From IMG/VR virus record IMGVR_UViG_3300025131_000356, positions 1-26,427 of that record: 26,427 nt of DNA, one strand, 5' to 3'. The position numbers and the translations under genes were made by a program. The notes under the pieces are model-generated. The model was not told the DNA's origin. It did not search any database and saw only the letters and a list, made by a program, of their open reading frames with translations. Positions 1-5,887 of this stretch are shown piece after piece; the first letter of the stretch is position 1; the number at the start of each line of letters is the position of its first letter. This DNA is from a virus.

Positions 1-92
1 GGATAAATTCTATCCCCACAGGATAAATTCTATCCCCACAGGATAAATTCTATCCCCACAGGATAAATTCTATCCCCACAGGATAAATCTAT
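1..92. repeat. 20-bp tandem iterons (4 full copies plus a partial fifth)
   Basis: The unit GGATAAATTCTATCCCCACA occurs at 1-20, 21-40, 41-60 and 61-80, followed by a partial, diverged copy at 81-92. Each unit contains the dyad GGATA / TATCC around a 5-nt centre, so every 20 bp presents a palindromic site on roughly the same DNA face. The four copies are identical. The window begins exactly on a unit boundary, so the array may extend further left or mark a contig or assembly edge. Iterons of this kind are typical of initiator or repressor binding sites; which one applies here is inference. Confidence 0.95.
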
Positions 93-266
93 CTTTTCCC
101 CCACCAGTTCTCAGAAAAGATGTAAGGCCGTAAGGGGTCGGCCAAGTGCGAATACATCACAGGCTATTCTAAAGAAACAAGAAGTTGAAAAACAGAGAGG
201 AGGTTTCCTGTTAATAATGCCCCGCATTATTATCAGGAAAAGAAGCGACCGTCAACACTTTATCTA
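93..266. other. Gene-free stretch with two hairpins
   Basis: No credible ORF is present. Two inverted repeats are visible. GGCCG (126-130) pairs with CGGCC (139-143) over an 8-nt loop. A longer one spans 204-240: TTTCCTG at 204-210 pairs with CAGGAAA at 234-240, and after one T-T mismatch TAATAATG (212-219) pairs with CATTATTA (225-232) over a short C-rich loop. The second is about a 15-bp stem without a following T tract, so it is unlikely to be a rho-independent terminator. It may be a protein-binding or origin hairpin. Confidence 0.7.
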
Positions 267-602
267 TATTGTCGGTTTTGTGTTTTGTATTGTCGGTTTT
301 TCGTTTTGCTAAGTTATTGATTCTAAAGTAATGTTCATAATGTTCCTTTTGTCGGTCGATTTTAAAGTGAATACGGCAAAAAGAAAGAGCTTAAACCTTC
401 TCGCATATGTACTCCTCTATCTATCTCATATGAAACATTATATATAGAGACACAAAGAAAACAGAGAAAACATTTGTCGGTTTTTACATTTTCCCAGATG
501 TACTTAAAAACTACCGACAATACCGACAAAAGGAACAAAACTTATTTATCAATAACTTACGTCATCCCAAAAACCGACAATAGGCGAACTAATCCGACAA
601 TA
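267..602. repeat. Large inverted array of TATTGTCGG boxes; candidate origin or control array
   Basis: Eight copies of a 9-mer related to TATTGTCGG are arranged as a mirror. Forward copies are at 267-275, 288-296, 347-355 (TTTTGTCGG) and 472-480 (ATTTGTCGG). Reverse copies (CCGACAAWA) are at 514-522, 523-531, 574-582 and 594-602. The outer pairs are 21 and 20 bp apart. Symmetry extends beyond the boxes: TAAGTTATTGAT (310-321) and GTTCCTTTTGTCGG (342-355) on the left reappear as reverse complements at 548-559 and 523-536. The centre, about 360-470, is AT-rich with a TATATATAG run. This fits a replication origin or a cooperative repressor array; nothing in the window decides between them. Confidence 0.85.
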
Positions 603-629
603 TCTTATCCATTCTAAATTAGTAGGTAC

Positions 630-670
630 TTGACAAACACTAGTTTTTAGTGTATAATGGTCGTAGACCA
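630..670 (+). promoter_or_regulatory. Consensus sigma70-type promoter with two operator-like dyads
   Basis: TTGACA (630-635) and TATAAT (653-658) are both perfect consensus hexamers with a 17-bp spacer. The spacer carries the inverted repeat ACACTA (637-642) / TAGTGT (648-653), which touches the -10 box. A second perfect dyad, TGGTC-GTA-GACCA (658-670), covers the expected transcription start. The first gene starts at 709 with GGAG at 697-700. A strong promoter with dyads in the spacer and at the start suggests tight repression until needed (inference). Confidence 0.85.
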
Positions 671-708
671 TGTGGGATGATTAATTAAAAGTTACTGGAG
701 ATTAATTT

Positions 709-1197
709 ATGAGAAAAATAACGAGGGAAATATCGACAGCCTTCTTAGATAGCCGTAGCTTGTATCGGGGTAACACTACGACCGATGGCAGCGAGATTAG
801 GTTGTTCGGTAATCTTATCGCTTACTGGGATACTGATTTTACAGTGGCGATAACTCTAGCCGGATGGAATACCGCAACGACTAGAGAACGATTGAACGGT
901 CTACTGGAATTGATGAATGTAGAAAAACGCATCGTATCCAAAGGTGGCGTGCCTTACATGAGCTATCAAAACAGGGTCCATTTTAAACGAATACACCTTC
1001 ATGGGCATTATACGGTCGAGTATGACTTCTTGAGTCCAGAAAACTATGCACGAATTACAGGCGAAAAGGAGGTTAGTAAAACGTCCGTTGCGCATGAGGT
1101 CGCTGACCAATTAGGTATGCGCTTGGAATTTATGGATTGTGCAAGTATGGATCTTGTCAATCTGGGTATCTTGGTTCCAAACACAAAGAGGAGATAG
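709..1197 (+). CDS. Chimeric phage protein: small phage ORF fused to a decayed MoxR fragment
   Basis: The 162-aa product is a mosaic. Residues 1 to about 117 resemble a small phage protein type of unknown function, with GNLIAYW, LAGWNT and TTRERLNGLL segments and the tail FLSPENYARITG. Residues 118-158 are homologous to residues 31-71 of the MoxR ATPase encoded at 1597. Over 123 nt (1060-1182 against 1687-1809) 107 bases match by hand count. In this copy the Walker A motif GEKGVGKTS has become GEKEVSKTS, so the glycine before the lysine is lost and nucleotide binding is not expected. GGAG lies 8 nt before the ATG, and the gene is first behind the 630-658 promoter. The N-terminal part may be functional; the C-terminal tail is probably recombination debris. 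Confidence 0.8.
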   Translation: MRKITREISTAFLDSRSLYRGNTTTDGSEIRLFGNLIAYWDTDFTVAITLAGWNTATTRERLNGLLELMNVEKRIVSKGGVPYMSYQNRVHFKRIHLHGHYTVEYDFLSPENYARITGEKEVSKTSVAHEVADQLGMRLEFMDCASMDLVNLGILVPNTKRR

Positions 1198-1199
1198 GC

Positions 1200-1529
1200 A
1201 TGATGATGAATAAAATCTGCAAAACTGACATCGCGGCTGAACTCGCCGTGCAAGAAGAGCTTGTCTCGGTCGGGGGAGCGTTACAAGTCGCTATCGGAAT
1301 GCGGGCAATGCAGGACGGTGCAGACCCTACGGACGCATTCTGGTCTACAGCGTTCAATCTGGGTGTCCGAGAATTTCCGACAAAAGCCGAAATCCATGTA
1401 AGTTTTAACCCTTTAAAACACGAAGATATGAAGGGTGGACTTCTACGTGGAGACGACGCCAAAATCCTCCAAGTCGGATGGACCTTTGGCAAGTTAGTTT
1501 TATTACGGGCGCAAGTCGAACCCGTATAG
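1200..1529 (+). CDS. Hypothetical protein, 109 aa
   Basis: This small soluble protein of unknown function starts with a run of three ATGs (1200, 1203, 1206) behind AGGAG at 1189-1193, so any of the three may initiate. Its first codons (MMNKICK) and 18 nt of DNA (1202-1219) are identical to the start of the Cys-rich gene at 3102, after which the sequences diverge completely. The 5' end therefore looks borrowed by recombination at the start-codon region. The rest has a hydrophobic stretch VGGALQVAIGMRAM and a C-terminal beta-like segment (ILQVGWTFGKLVLL), with no recognised motif. It follows the chimeric gene by 2 nt, so the two are probably cotranscribed. Confidence 0.7.
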   Translation: MMMNKICKTDIAAELAVQEELVSVGGALQVAIGMRAMQDGADPTDAFWSTAFNLGVREFPTKAEIHVSFNPLKHEDMKGGLLRGDDAKILQVGWTFGKLVLLRAQVEPV

Positions 1530-1562
1530 GGGGGTCGGAACTGGGGGGCAATCATAAACAGG

Positions 1563-1578
1563 TGTGAGTCCACTCACA
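1563..1578. promoter_or_regulatory. Palindromic operator-like site, copy 1 of 3
   Basis: TGTGAGTCCACTCACA is a 16-bp palindrome with a 2-bp centre, extended here to GGTGTGAGT / ACTCACACC (1561-1580). It lies in the gap before the MoxR-type gene, 18 nt ahead of its ATG. The same 7-bp arms recur at 5850-5865 and 11200-11215, each in an intergenic gap. A shared regulator is the simplest reading. The ribbon-helix-helix protein encoded at 5888 is the best candidate in this window (inference). Confidence 0.75.
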
Positions 1579-1596
1579 CCCAATCGGAGAACGATT

Positions 1597-2673
1597 ATGA
1601 AATTAGAAGTACACACACATGCGTCACTCGAAGATGCAGTTAGAATTATCAGTGGGAGTGGAGGGAGAAATACCTTTCATATGCGTGGCGAAAAGGGAGT
1701 TGGTAAAACGTCCGTTGCGCGTGGGATCGCTGATCTGTTAGGTATGCGTCTGGTACTTATGGATTGTGCAAGTATGGATCTTGCCGATCTGGGTATCTTG
1801 GTTCCGAACCATGAGGAACGATGCACCATGTTCTATCCCAATGCTCATTGGGGTTTTCACCATAACGAGCCTTTGTGTATTGTCTTTGATGAGTGGACAA
1901 AAGCACCCGCCAACTTACAGGCGATGCTCCACCCTGTCCTGACTCACCCCAGACGCATCGGGGACATCAATATTCATCCTGATTCTATAGTAATAACAAC
2001 AGGCAATCTCAAAACAGAGAATGTCGGGGATCGTATGAAGGGTCACACTTCCAATCGAGTTATTGATATCCATATCCGCAAGCCCAACGCTGCCGAGTTG
2101 GTTCACTTTGGATCGGAGAACGATTGGCACCCGGCAGTATTGGCATGGGTAAAGCGCGAGCCACAACTTCTGCAATCCTATGTGGATGACCCTGAAGGAC
2201 AGAACGTGTACATCTCAAATCCTAAGAAGGGGGATGATAAGTGTGTCACGCCGAGGTCATTGGAAATGGCATCGCACCAAGTCTGGGATTACTTCAAGAA
2301 CAAGATCACCAAGTCCGATTTGCTTGTGACATTGGAAGGTTGCATAGGCATGGCAGGGGCGCGGCAGTTGATTACCTTTATTGACTTGGCCGAGCAGCTA
2401 CCGACACCGGATGAGATTATTGAAGATGCAGAAGGGGCAATTGTTCCCGATAGCCCACCGGCTATGTGTATCACAGTGATGTCGGCGCTAACGTGGGTAG
2501 ATAGTTCACCCAAGTTAGGCGCGTGGTTTACCTATCTCAAACGGTTGCCGACCGAGAACCAAGCCATGTTTGTTCTTCAGGCTAAAGAAAAGAGAGACTT
2601 GGCGAAAATAATGTACGCGCATAAGGAGTTTGGTGCGTGGTGCAAAACTAATTCACATTTATTTGGAGTGTAG
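1597..2673 (+). CDS. MoxR-type AAA+ ATPase
   Basis: The 358-aa product is an AAA+ ATPase of the MoxR/CobS-like group, whose members remodel partner proteins together with VWA-domain proteins. Walker A is GEKGVGKTS (31-39), Walker B is LCIVFDE (93-99), a sensor-1-like TTGN lies at 134-137, and GHTSNRV shortly after may hold an arginine finger. The C-terminal third has no recognised domain. I chose ATG 1597 because CGGAGA precedes it and the upstream in-frame ATG at 1564 lies inside the operator-like palindrome. The gene belongs with the DUF3150-like and HExxH/VWA-like genes downstream (3555, 4477), a grouping known from phages and bacteria, often annotated CobS/CobT-like. Substrate unknown. 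Confidence 0.9.
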   Translation: MKLEVHTHASLEDAVRIISGSGGRNTFHMRGEKGVGKTSVARGIADLLGMRLVLMDCASMDLADLGILVPNHEERCTMFYPNAHWGFHHNEPLCIVFDEWTKAPANLQAMLHPVLTHPRRIGDINIHPDSIVITTGNLKTENVGDRMKGHTSNRVIDIHIRKPNAAELVHFGSENDWHPAVLAWVKREPQLLQSYVDDPEGQNVYISNPKKGDDKCVTPRSLEMASHQVWDYFKNKITKSDLLVTLEGCIGMAGARQLITFIDLAEQLPTPDEIIEDAEGAIVPDSPPAMCITVMSALTWVDSSPKLGAWFTYLKRLPTENQAMFVLQAKEKRDLAKIMYAHKEFGAWCKTNSHLFGV

Positions 2674-2675
2674 TT

Positions 2676-2882
2676 ATGAATACAAGAATAATAAAGGAGA
2701 TCCCCAACGAGCATTTTAAACTCTTAGTAGAGATTAAAGATCAGTTGGCTCCCATTAGTGAGTGGTTTGGCAATCCTTGTGAAGATTATTGCGAGGGGTG
2801 TGCGTCATGTGATGCTTGGAAAAGGGTAATAATTTTTCTAACAGAAACCCCAGATAGTTTAACTTGGGGAGATGATATATGA
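2676..2882 (+). CDS. Small Cys-rich protein, 68 aa
   Basis: Function is unknown. The product has a cluster of four cysteines (CEDYCEGCASC, residues about 35-45) that could bind a metal. It starts 2 nt after the MoxR stop codon, with GGAG upstream, and its stop overlaps the next start by 4 nt (ATGA), so it is translationally coupled in the same operon. It has no recognised domain. It is one of several tiny genes inserted between the ATPase and its presumed VWA partner. Confidence 0.65.
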   Translation: MNTRIIKEIPNEHFKLLVEIKDQLAPISEWFGNPCEDYCEGCASCDAWKRVIIFLTETPDSLTWGDDI

Positions 2883-3112
2883 GTATCAAACTAGAATTGG
2901 AAAAACATGAATGGTCAGCGATCATACGATTGGTCCATGAGGAAAGGGATCCGCAGGGACGGAATAAGCGTTTCCTTTCAGGTGAAGGTTGGAATGTGCT
3001 TTGTAATAAGTTAATTAATGCCGGAATAGAGCAGGTATTAGCCTTACCTGAGGATCAGGATTTGATTGATGGGATATTTAATTTTTTAGTGCAGGAGAAA
3101 GATGATGAATAA
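2879..3112 (+). CDS. Hypothetical protein, 77 aa
   Basis: A small acidic protein of unknown function, predicted largely helical, without cysteines in a metal pattern. It overlaps the previous gene by 4 nt. Its last five codons and stop (EKDDE, stop) are made by the repeated junction GGAGAAAGATGATGAATAA, which also supplies the ribosome binding site and ATGs of the next gene. The same end occurs on the next gene (3102-3263), so this end may have been copied rather than evolved in place. Confidence 0.65.
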   Translation: MSIKLELEKHEWSAIIRLVHEERDPQGRNKRFLSGEGWNVLCNKLINAGIEQVLALPEDQDLIDGIFNFLVQEKDDE

Positions 3113-3263
3113 AATCTGTAAACACTGCGGTGAAGTAATTCATCGCGGTGAAATCATGTGGCGGGACTCTGCGAAAGAGTACCCGCAGTATTGCCGAATG
3201 GGCCGTGCGCGACCCGATTTGGGTGGAAACCTGCACGAACCTAAGGAGAAAGATGATGAATAA
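3102..3263 (+). CDS. Small putative zinc-binding protein, 53 aa, tandem paralogue A
   Basis: The short product begins MMNKICKHCGEVIH, contains PQYCRM and ends KEKDDE. CxxC near the start and the later Cys/His suggest a small treble-clef or ribbon zinc site (inference). The start lies within the repeated GGAGAAAGATGATG junction, with ATGs at 3102 and 3105, and overlaps the stop of the previous gene. The next gene (3253) repeats the same pattern: CRHCGEVIH, PQYCR, HEP. The two are therefore tandem paralogues. Confidence 0.7.
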   Translation: MMNKICKHCGEVIHRGEIMWRDSAKEYPQYCRMGRARPDLGGNLHEPKEKDDE

Positions 3264-3546
3264 ACCTTGTAAAAGTGTTTGTAGACATTGTGGTGAAGTG
3301 ATTCACCTAACCCACTGGAATCCGCCGCATTTGCCGATGTATGTGGGTTCCGGGTTGGTCTTCCCGCAGTATTGCAGACAAAGCAGTAAGGCCATAAGCC
3401 TCCTTGGCTTGGGGATCAATTACTGCGAGGGTGGCGGCCATAGGCACGAACCCACATGGTGGGTTCGTGACCTGTCGAGGCGTCGAGCTTTGGCGATACC
3501 GGACACTTGGAGTCCGAGATGGCCTTCCAATGGTAGCAATGGATAA
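3253..3546 (+). CDS. Putative zinc-binding protein, 97 aa, tandem paralogue B with an unusual tail
   Basis: The product begins MMNKPCKSVCRHCGEVIH and contains PQYCR and HEP, matching paralogue A (3102). I chose ATG 3253 because the GGAGAAAG junction precedes it; the longer frame from 3148 would read through paralogue A. After PQYCR the sequence departs from A and runs through a block of nested inverted repeats (3383-3526), giving a Trp/Arg-rich, low-similarity tail (PTWWVRDLSRRR). The tail may be real protein or the accidental translation of a structured insert. Function unknown; probably metal-binding. Confidence 0.6.
   Translation: MMNKPCKSVCRHCGEVIHLTHWNPPHLPMYVGSGLVFPQYCRQSSKAISLLGLGINYCEGGGHRHEPTWWVRDLSRRRALAIPDTWSPRWPSNGSNG
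3383..3526. other. Structured insert with nested inverted repeats
   Basis: Several perfect inverted repeats lie within 144 nt. AAGGCCAT (3388-3395) pairs with ATGGCCTT (3519-3526) and encloses the block. GCAGTA (3383-3388) pairs with TACTGC (3421-3426). AAGCC / GGCTT (3396-3400 / 3406-3410) forms a 5-nt-loop hairpin. CACGAACCCAC / GTGGGTTCGTG (3445-3455 / 3459-3469) is an 11-bp perfect stem with a 3-nt loop. CGGAC / GTCCG lies at 3500-3504 / 3512-3516. This density is unlike the neighbouring coding DNA. It could be a structured RNA or a small inserted element inside paralogue B. Confidence 0.6.
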
Positions 3547-3554
3547 GGAGAAAG

Positions 3555-4466
3555 ATGATGAATAGCACAATATCAATTAGTAGTTCAGCGCGTCTGGTAG
3601 AACTTGGTATTTCTGTAATGACAGGAAGTAAGTTAGACCGGAAAGCGAGTGAGAAGATTAACAAGGATATGAAGGCAAAGAAGAAAGTGGCGCGGGTGAC
3701 AAAGAATATCTTTGCTCATTCGGAAGTGCTGCCCGAGATTGTGAAGTTCGCGGCGCAGGTGCGACAGGCAAGTACCCAATTGACGTTACCCTGGAATGAT
3801 GCGGGGCAACGGTTGATCCCCAACGCCATGATTCAAAATCATATGAAGGCGATGGGAGAGTATCAGGATAAGTTTGAGTCGATGGTTGGTGACTTTAAAA
3901 AAGAACTACCGGCTCTGCTCAACGATGCCAAGGATGCACTTGGCGAACTCTACAATGAGTTGGACTATCCAATCTATGATGAGGACATCGATTACTACGT
4001 CGCACGGAAATTCAAATTTCGTCTGGACTATCCACCTGTACCCGAAGATGGCGGTTTCATCAATGGGGTTCTTGATGATGTAAAAGGTGAGTTGAATAAC
4101 TTGCACCAGGAAGGATTCGACCGGAAGTTGAAGGCGGCGACTAAAGATGCGTGGGACAGGATGTACAAATGCCTTGAAAGATTGTCTCTTCAGTTGACAG
4201 ATAAAGAGGATGGTACACCGTCCAGATTGTATGAATCACTTCTGACCGAAGCGGAAACGGTGTGTGAAAATCTCAAGGCATTCAACCTGACGAATGATCC
4301 AGAGATGGAGAAAGCCAGAGTTGACTTGTGGCGCATCATTGAGACTGCCGACATAAAGGATCTACGTGATAAGAATTATGGGGATTCCACTCGCGCAGAT
4401 ATGAAGGAAAAGGTTGACGATGTAAAAGCATCAATCGACTCAATTACATCTAAGTTTAATTTCTAG
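3555..4466 (+). CDS. DUF3150-like protein of the MoxR/VWA cassette
   Basis: A 303-aa, strongly charged, mostly helical protein with no catalytic motif. Its position between a MoxR ATPase and an HExxH/VWA-like protein, its size and its character match the DUF3150-type proteins found in phage MoxR cassettes; I assign this from memory and context, not by a search. A conserved-looking middle section is rich in Tyr, Asp and Pro (YNELDYPIYDEDIDYYVARKF). The start has two ATGs (3555, 3558) behind GGAGAAAG, the same junction used by the small genes upstream. The stop is 10 nt before the next gene, which has its own AGGAGAAGG. Its role may be scaffold or substrate adaptor (inference). Confidence 0.6.
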   Translation: MMNSTISISSSARLVELGISVMTGSKLDRKASEKINKDMKAKKKVARVTKNIFAHSEVLPEIVKFAAQVRQASTQLTLPWNDAGQRLIPNAMIQNHMKAMGEYQDKFESMVGDFKKELPALLNDAKDALGELYNELDYPIYDEDIDYYVARKFKFRLDYPPVPEDGGFINGVLDDVKGELNNLHQEGFDRKLKAATKDAWDRMYKCLERLSLQLTDKEDGTPSRLYESLLTEAETVCENLKAFNLTNDPEMEKARVDLWRIIETADIKDLRDKNYGDSTRADMKEKVDDVKASIDSITSKFNF

Positions 4467-4476
4467 GAGAAGGATA

Positions 4477-5847
4477 ATGGAACATAGATTCACAGCAGAG
4501 CAGCGCGTCCAACGCGCACATGTGGTGATGATGGACACCAAAAAATTGCGGTTTTTTGGGTCGTTATCGTTATACGGGGATATCAATATCGATGTAGATG
4601 TTACTTCTACAGCAGCCACAAATGGAATTGATACTTGGTTCAACCCTGAGTTTGTGCAGACCTTGGACGACAAGGAACTTATGTACGTTGCAATACATGA
4701 GCAAATGCACAAAGCACTCAAGCACTCGGTAGTGTGGCAACATCTTAGGGACATAGATGCATTGCTGACTAATATGGCGTGTGATTACGTCATCAACCTA
4801 AAGCTACAGGATATCGACCCACATGGGGAGTTTATGAGAATGCCGATCTTCAAGGATGGCGATAAAAAAGGTCAGCCCCACGGATTGATTGATGAAGCCT
4901 ATCGGGATATGAACACCCAACAGGTGTTTGACATCTTGTATCAGAAGAATCAGCAATCACCCCCGCCACCCCCGCCACCCCCGCCACCCGGAGGTGAAGG
5001 TGAAGGTGAAGGTGAAGGTGAAGGTGAAGGTGAAGGTGAAGGTGAAGGTGGTGATCCAGTTGATTCCCCAGAGCCACCAAAAGGTCAAAACGGCACTTAT
5101 TCTGAGGAGATCTTAGAAGAAGCAGAGAAGATGCATGATGAGCATAACTACGATGAAGAAGGGAAGTCCGTAGAGGAACTTGAGGAAATTGCTGAAGAAT
5201 TAGACCGTGCAATTCGTCAATCTGTCGAAGTGGCAGGGGATGACGCAGGAGGATTTGCAAGTACGATCAAAAAATTACTAGAGGTCAGCACCCCCTGGGA
5301 AGAATTACTTGCTGATTTTATACATTCAGTATGTAAAGGCAACGATATAACGTCCTATCGTCGGTATAACAAACGTTTGATTGGCTCAGATATTTTGATG
5401 CCACATACGATTGGGGAAAGTATCGGTGGCATTGTAGTAGCTATAGATATGTCAACATCGATTTCACAGGATGCCGTTGATAAATTCTTGTCAGAGGTGA
5501 AGGTCATAGTTGAGGATGTTATGCCGGACAAGGTGCATCTATTGTACTGGGATACCAGAATGGCAGTACATGAGCAATATGATGAATCGAACTACGACGC
5601 ATTGCTCGATCTAACAAAGCCCAGAGGTGGAGGCGGCACTAATCCTGTCTGTGTTGTAGAATATGTAGAGAATAATATTCTACTAGATTCTCATATAGAA
5701 TGTGTGTTATTCTTAACAGATGCTTATGTAGGTGGATTACCGGAAGATATCTGGGGGCAGTTGGAATATCCCATTATGTGGGCGGTCTGTCCTGATGGTT
5801 GTCAGCCTTTTAATCCCCGCGTAGGCCAAGTTATACATCTGGATTAA
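4477..5847 (+). CDS. HExxH metallopeptidase-like / VWA-like protein (DUF2201 type), MoxR partner
   Basis: The 456-aa product has two parts joined by a low-complexity linker. The N-terminal part (1-160) carries HEQMH at 74-78, an HExxH zinc-protease signature followed by a helix with LKH. The linker (162-191) is ten prolines followed by nine Gly-Glu pairs, then an acidic coiled region (about 205-250). The C-terminal part (about 315-456) is VWA-like with a MIDAS-type DMSTS (324-328), T388 in GGGGTNP and D415 in LFLTD. This architecture fits the DUF2201 family, which is encoded beside MoxR ATPases. The likely model is that the ATPase acts on or through this protein; whether it is a working protease is not shown by sequence alone. 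A strong AGGAGAAGG precedes the ATG. Confidence 0.85.
   Translation: MEHRFTAEQRVQRAHVVMMDTKKLRFFGSLSLYGDINIDVDVTSTAATNGIDTWFNPEFVQTLDDKELMYVAIHEQMHKALKHSVVWQHLRDIDALLTNMACDYVINLKLQDIDPHGEFMRMPIFKDGDKKGQPHGLIDEAYRDMNTQQVFDILYQKNQQSPPPPPPPPPPGGEGEGEGEGEGEGEGEGEGGDPVDSPEPPKGQNGTYSEEILEEAEKMHDEHNYDEEGKSVEELEEIAEELDRAIRQSVEVAGDDAGGFASTIKKLLEVSTPWEELLADFIHSVCKGNDITSYRRYNKRLIGSDILMPHTIGESIGGIVVAIDMSTSISQDAVDKFLSEVKVIVEDVMPDKVHLLYWDTRMAVHEQYDESNYDALLDLTKPRGGGGTNPVCVVEYVENNILLDSHIECVLFLTDAYVGGLPEDIWGQLEYPIMWAVCPDGCQPFNPRVGQVIHLD
4960..5046 (+). repeat. In-frame microsatellite: (CCCCCGCCA)3 then (GGTGAA)9
   Basis: The linker of the VWA-like gene is made of two DNA repeats: 9-bp units encoding ten prolines (4960-4989) and nine perfect GGTGAA hexamers encoding Gly-Glu (4993-5046). 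All units are multiples of three, so slippage would change linker length without breaking the frame. The hexamer copies are identical at DNA level, which suggests recent expansion or ongoing slippage. Confidence 0.95.
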
Positions 5848-5849
5848 CC

Positions 5850-5865
5850 TGTGAGTGTACTCACA
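5850..5865. promoter_or_regulatory. Palindromic operator-like site, copy 2 of 3
   Basis: TGTGAGTGTACTCACA lies in the 40-nt gap between the VWA-like gene and the ribbon-helix-helix gene, 22 nt ahead of the latter's ATG. The arms are identical to those at 1563 and 11200 and only the central two bases differ. Placement just before a small DNA-binding protein gene suggests autoregulation. Copies 1 and 2 also bracket the MoxR/VWA cassette. Confidence 0.75.
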
Positions 5866-5887
5866 CCCAAATAGAAAGAGGTGTTTT

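Noticed and set aside
1-92. CRISPR array
   Set aside because: Units are identical 20-mers directly abutting, with no unique spacers.
3148-3252. N-terminal extension of the 3253 gene
   Set aside because: It lies inside paralogue A in another frame and lacks a ribosome binding site; ATG 3253 has the standard junction.
4850-5260. Antisense ORF rich in His-Leu repeats opposite the VWA-like gene
   Set aside because: Product of the GGTGAA microsatellite read on the other strand; no start signals.
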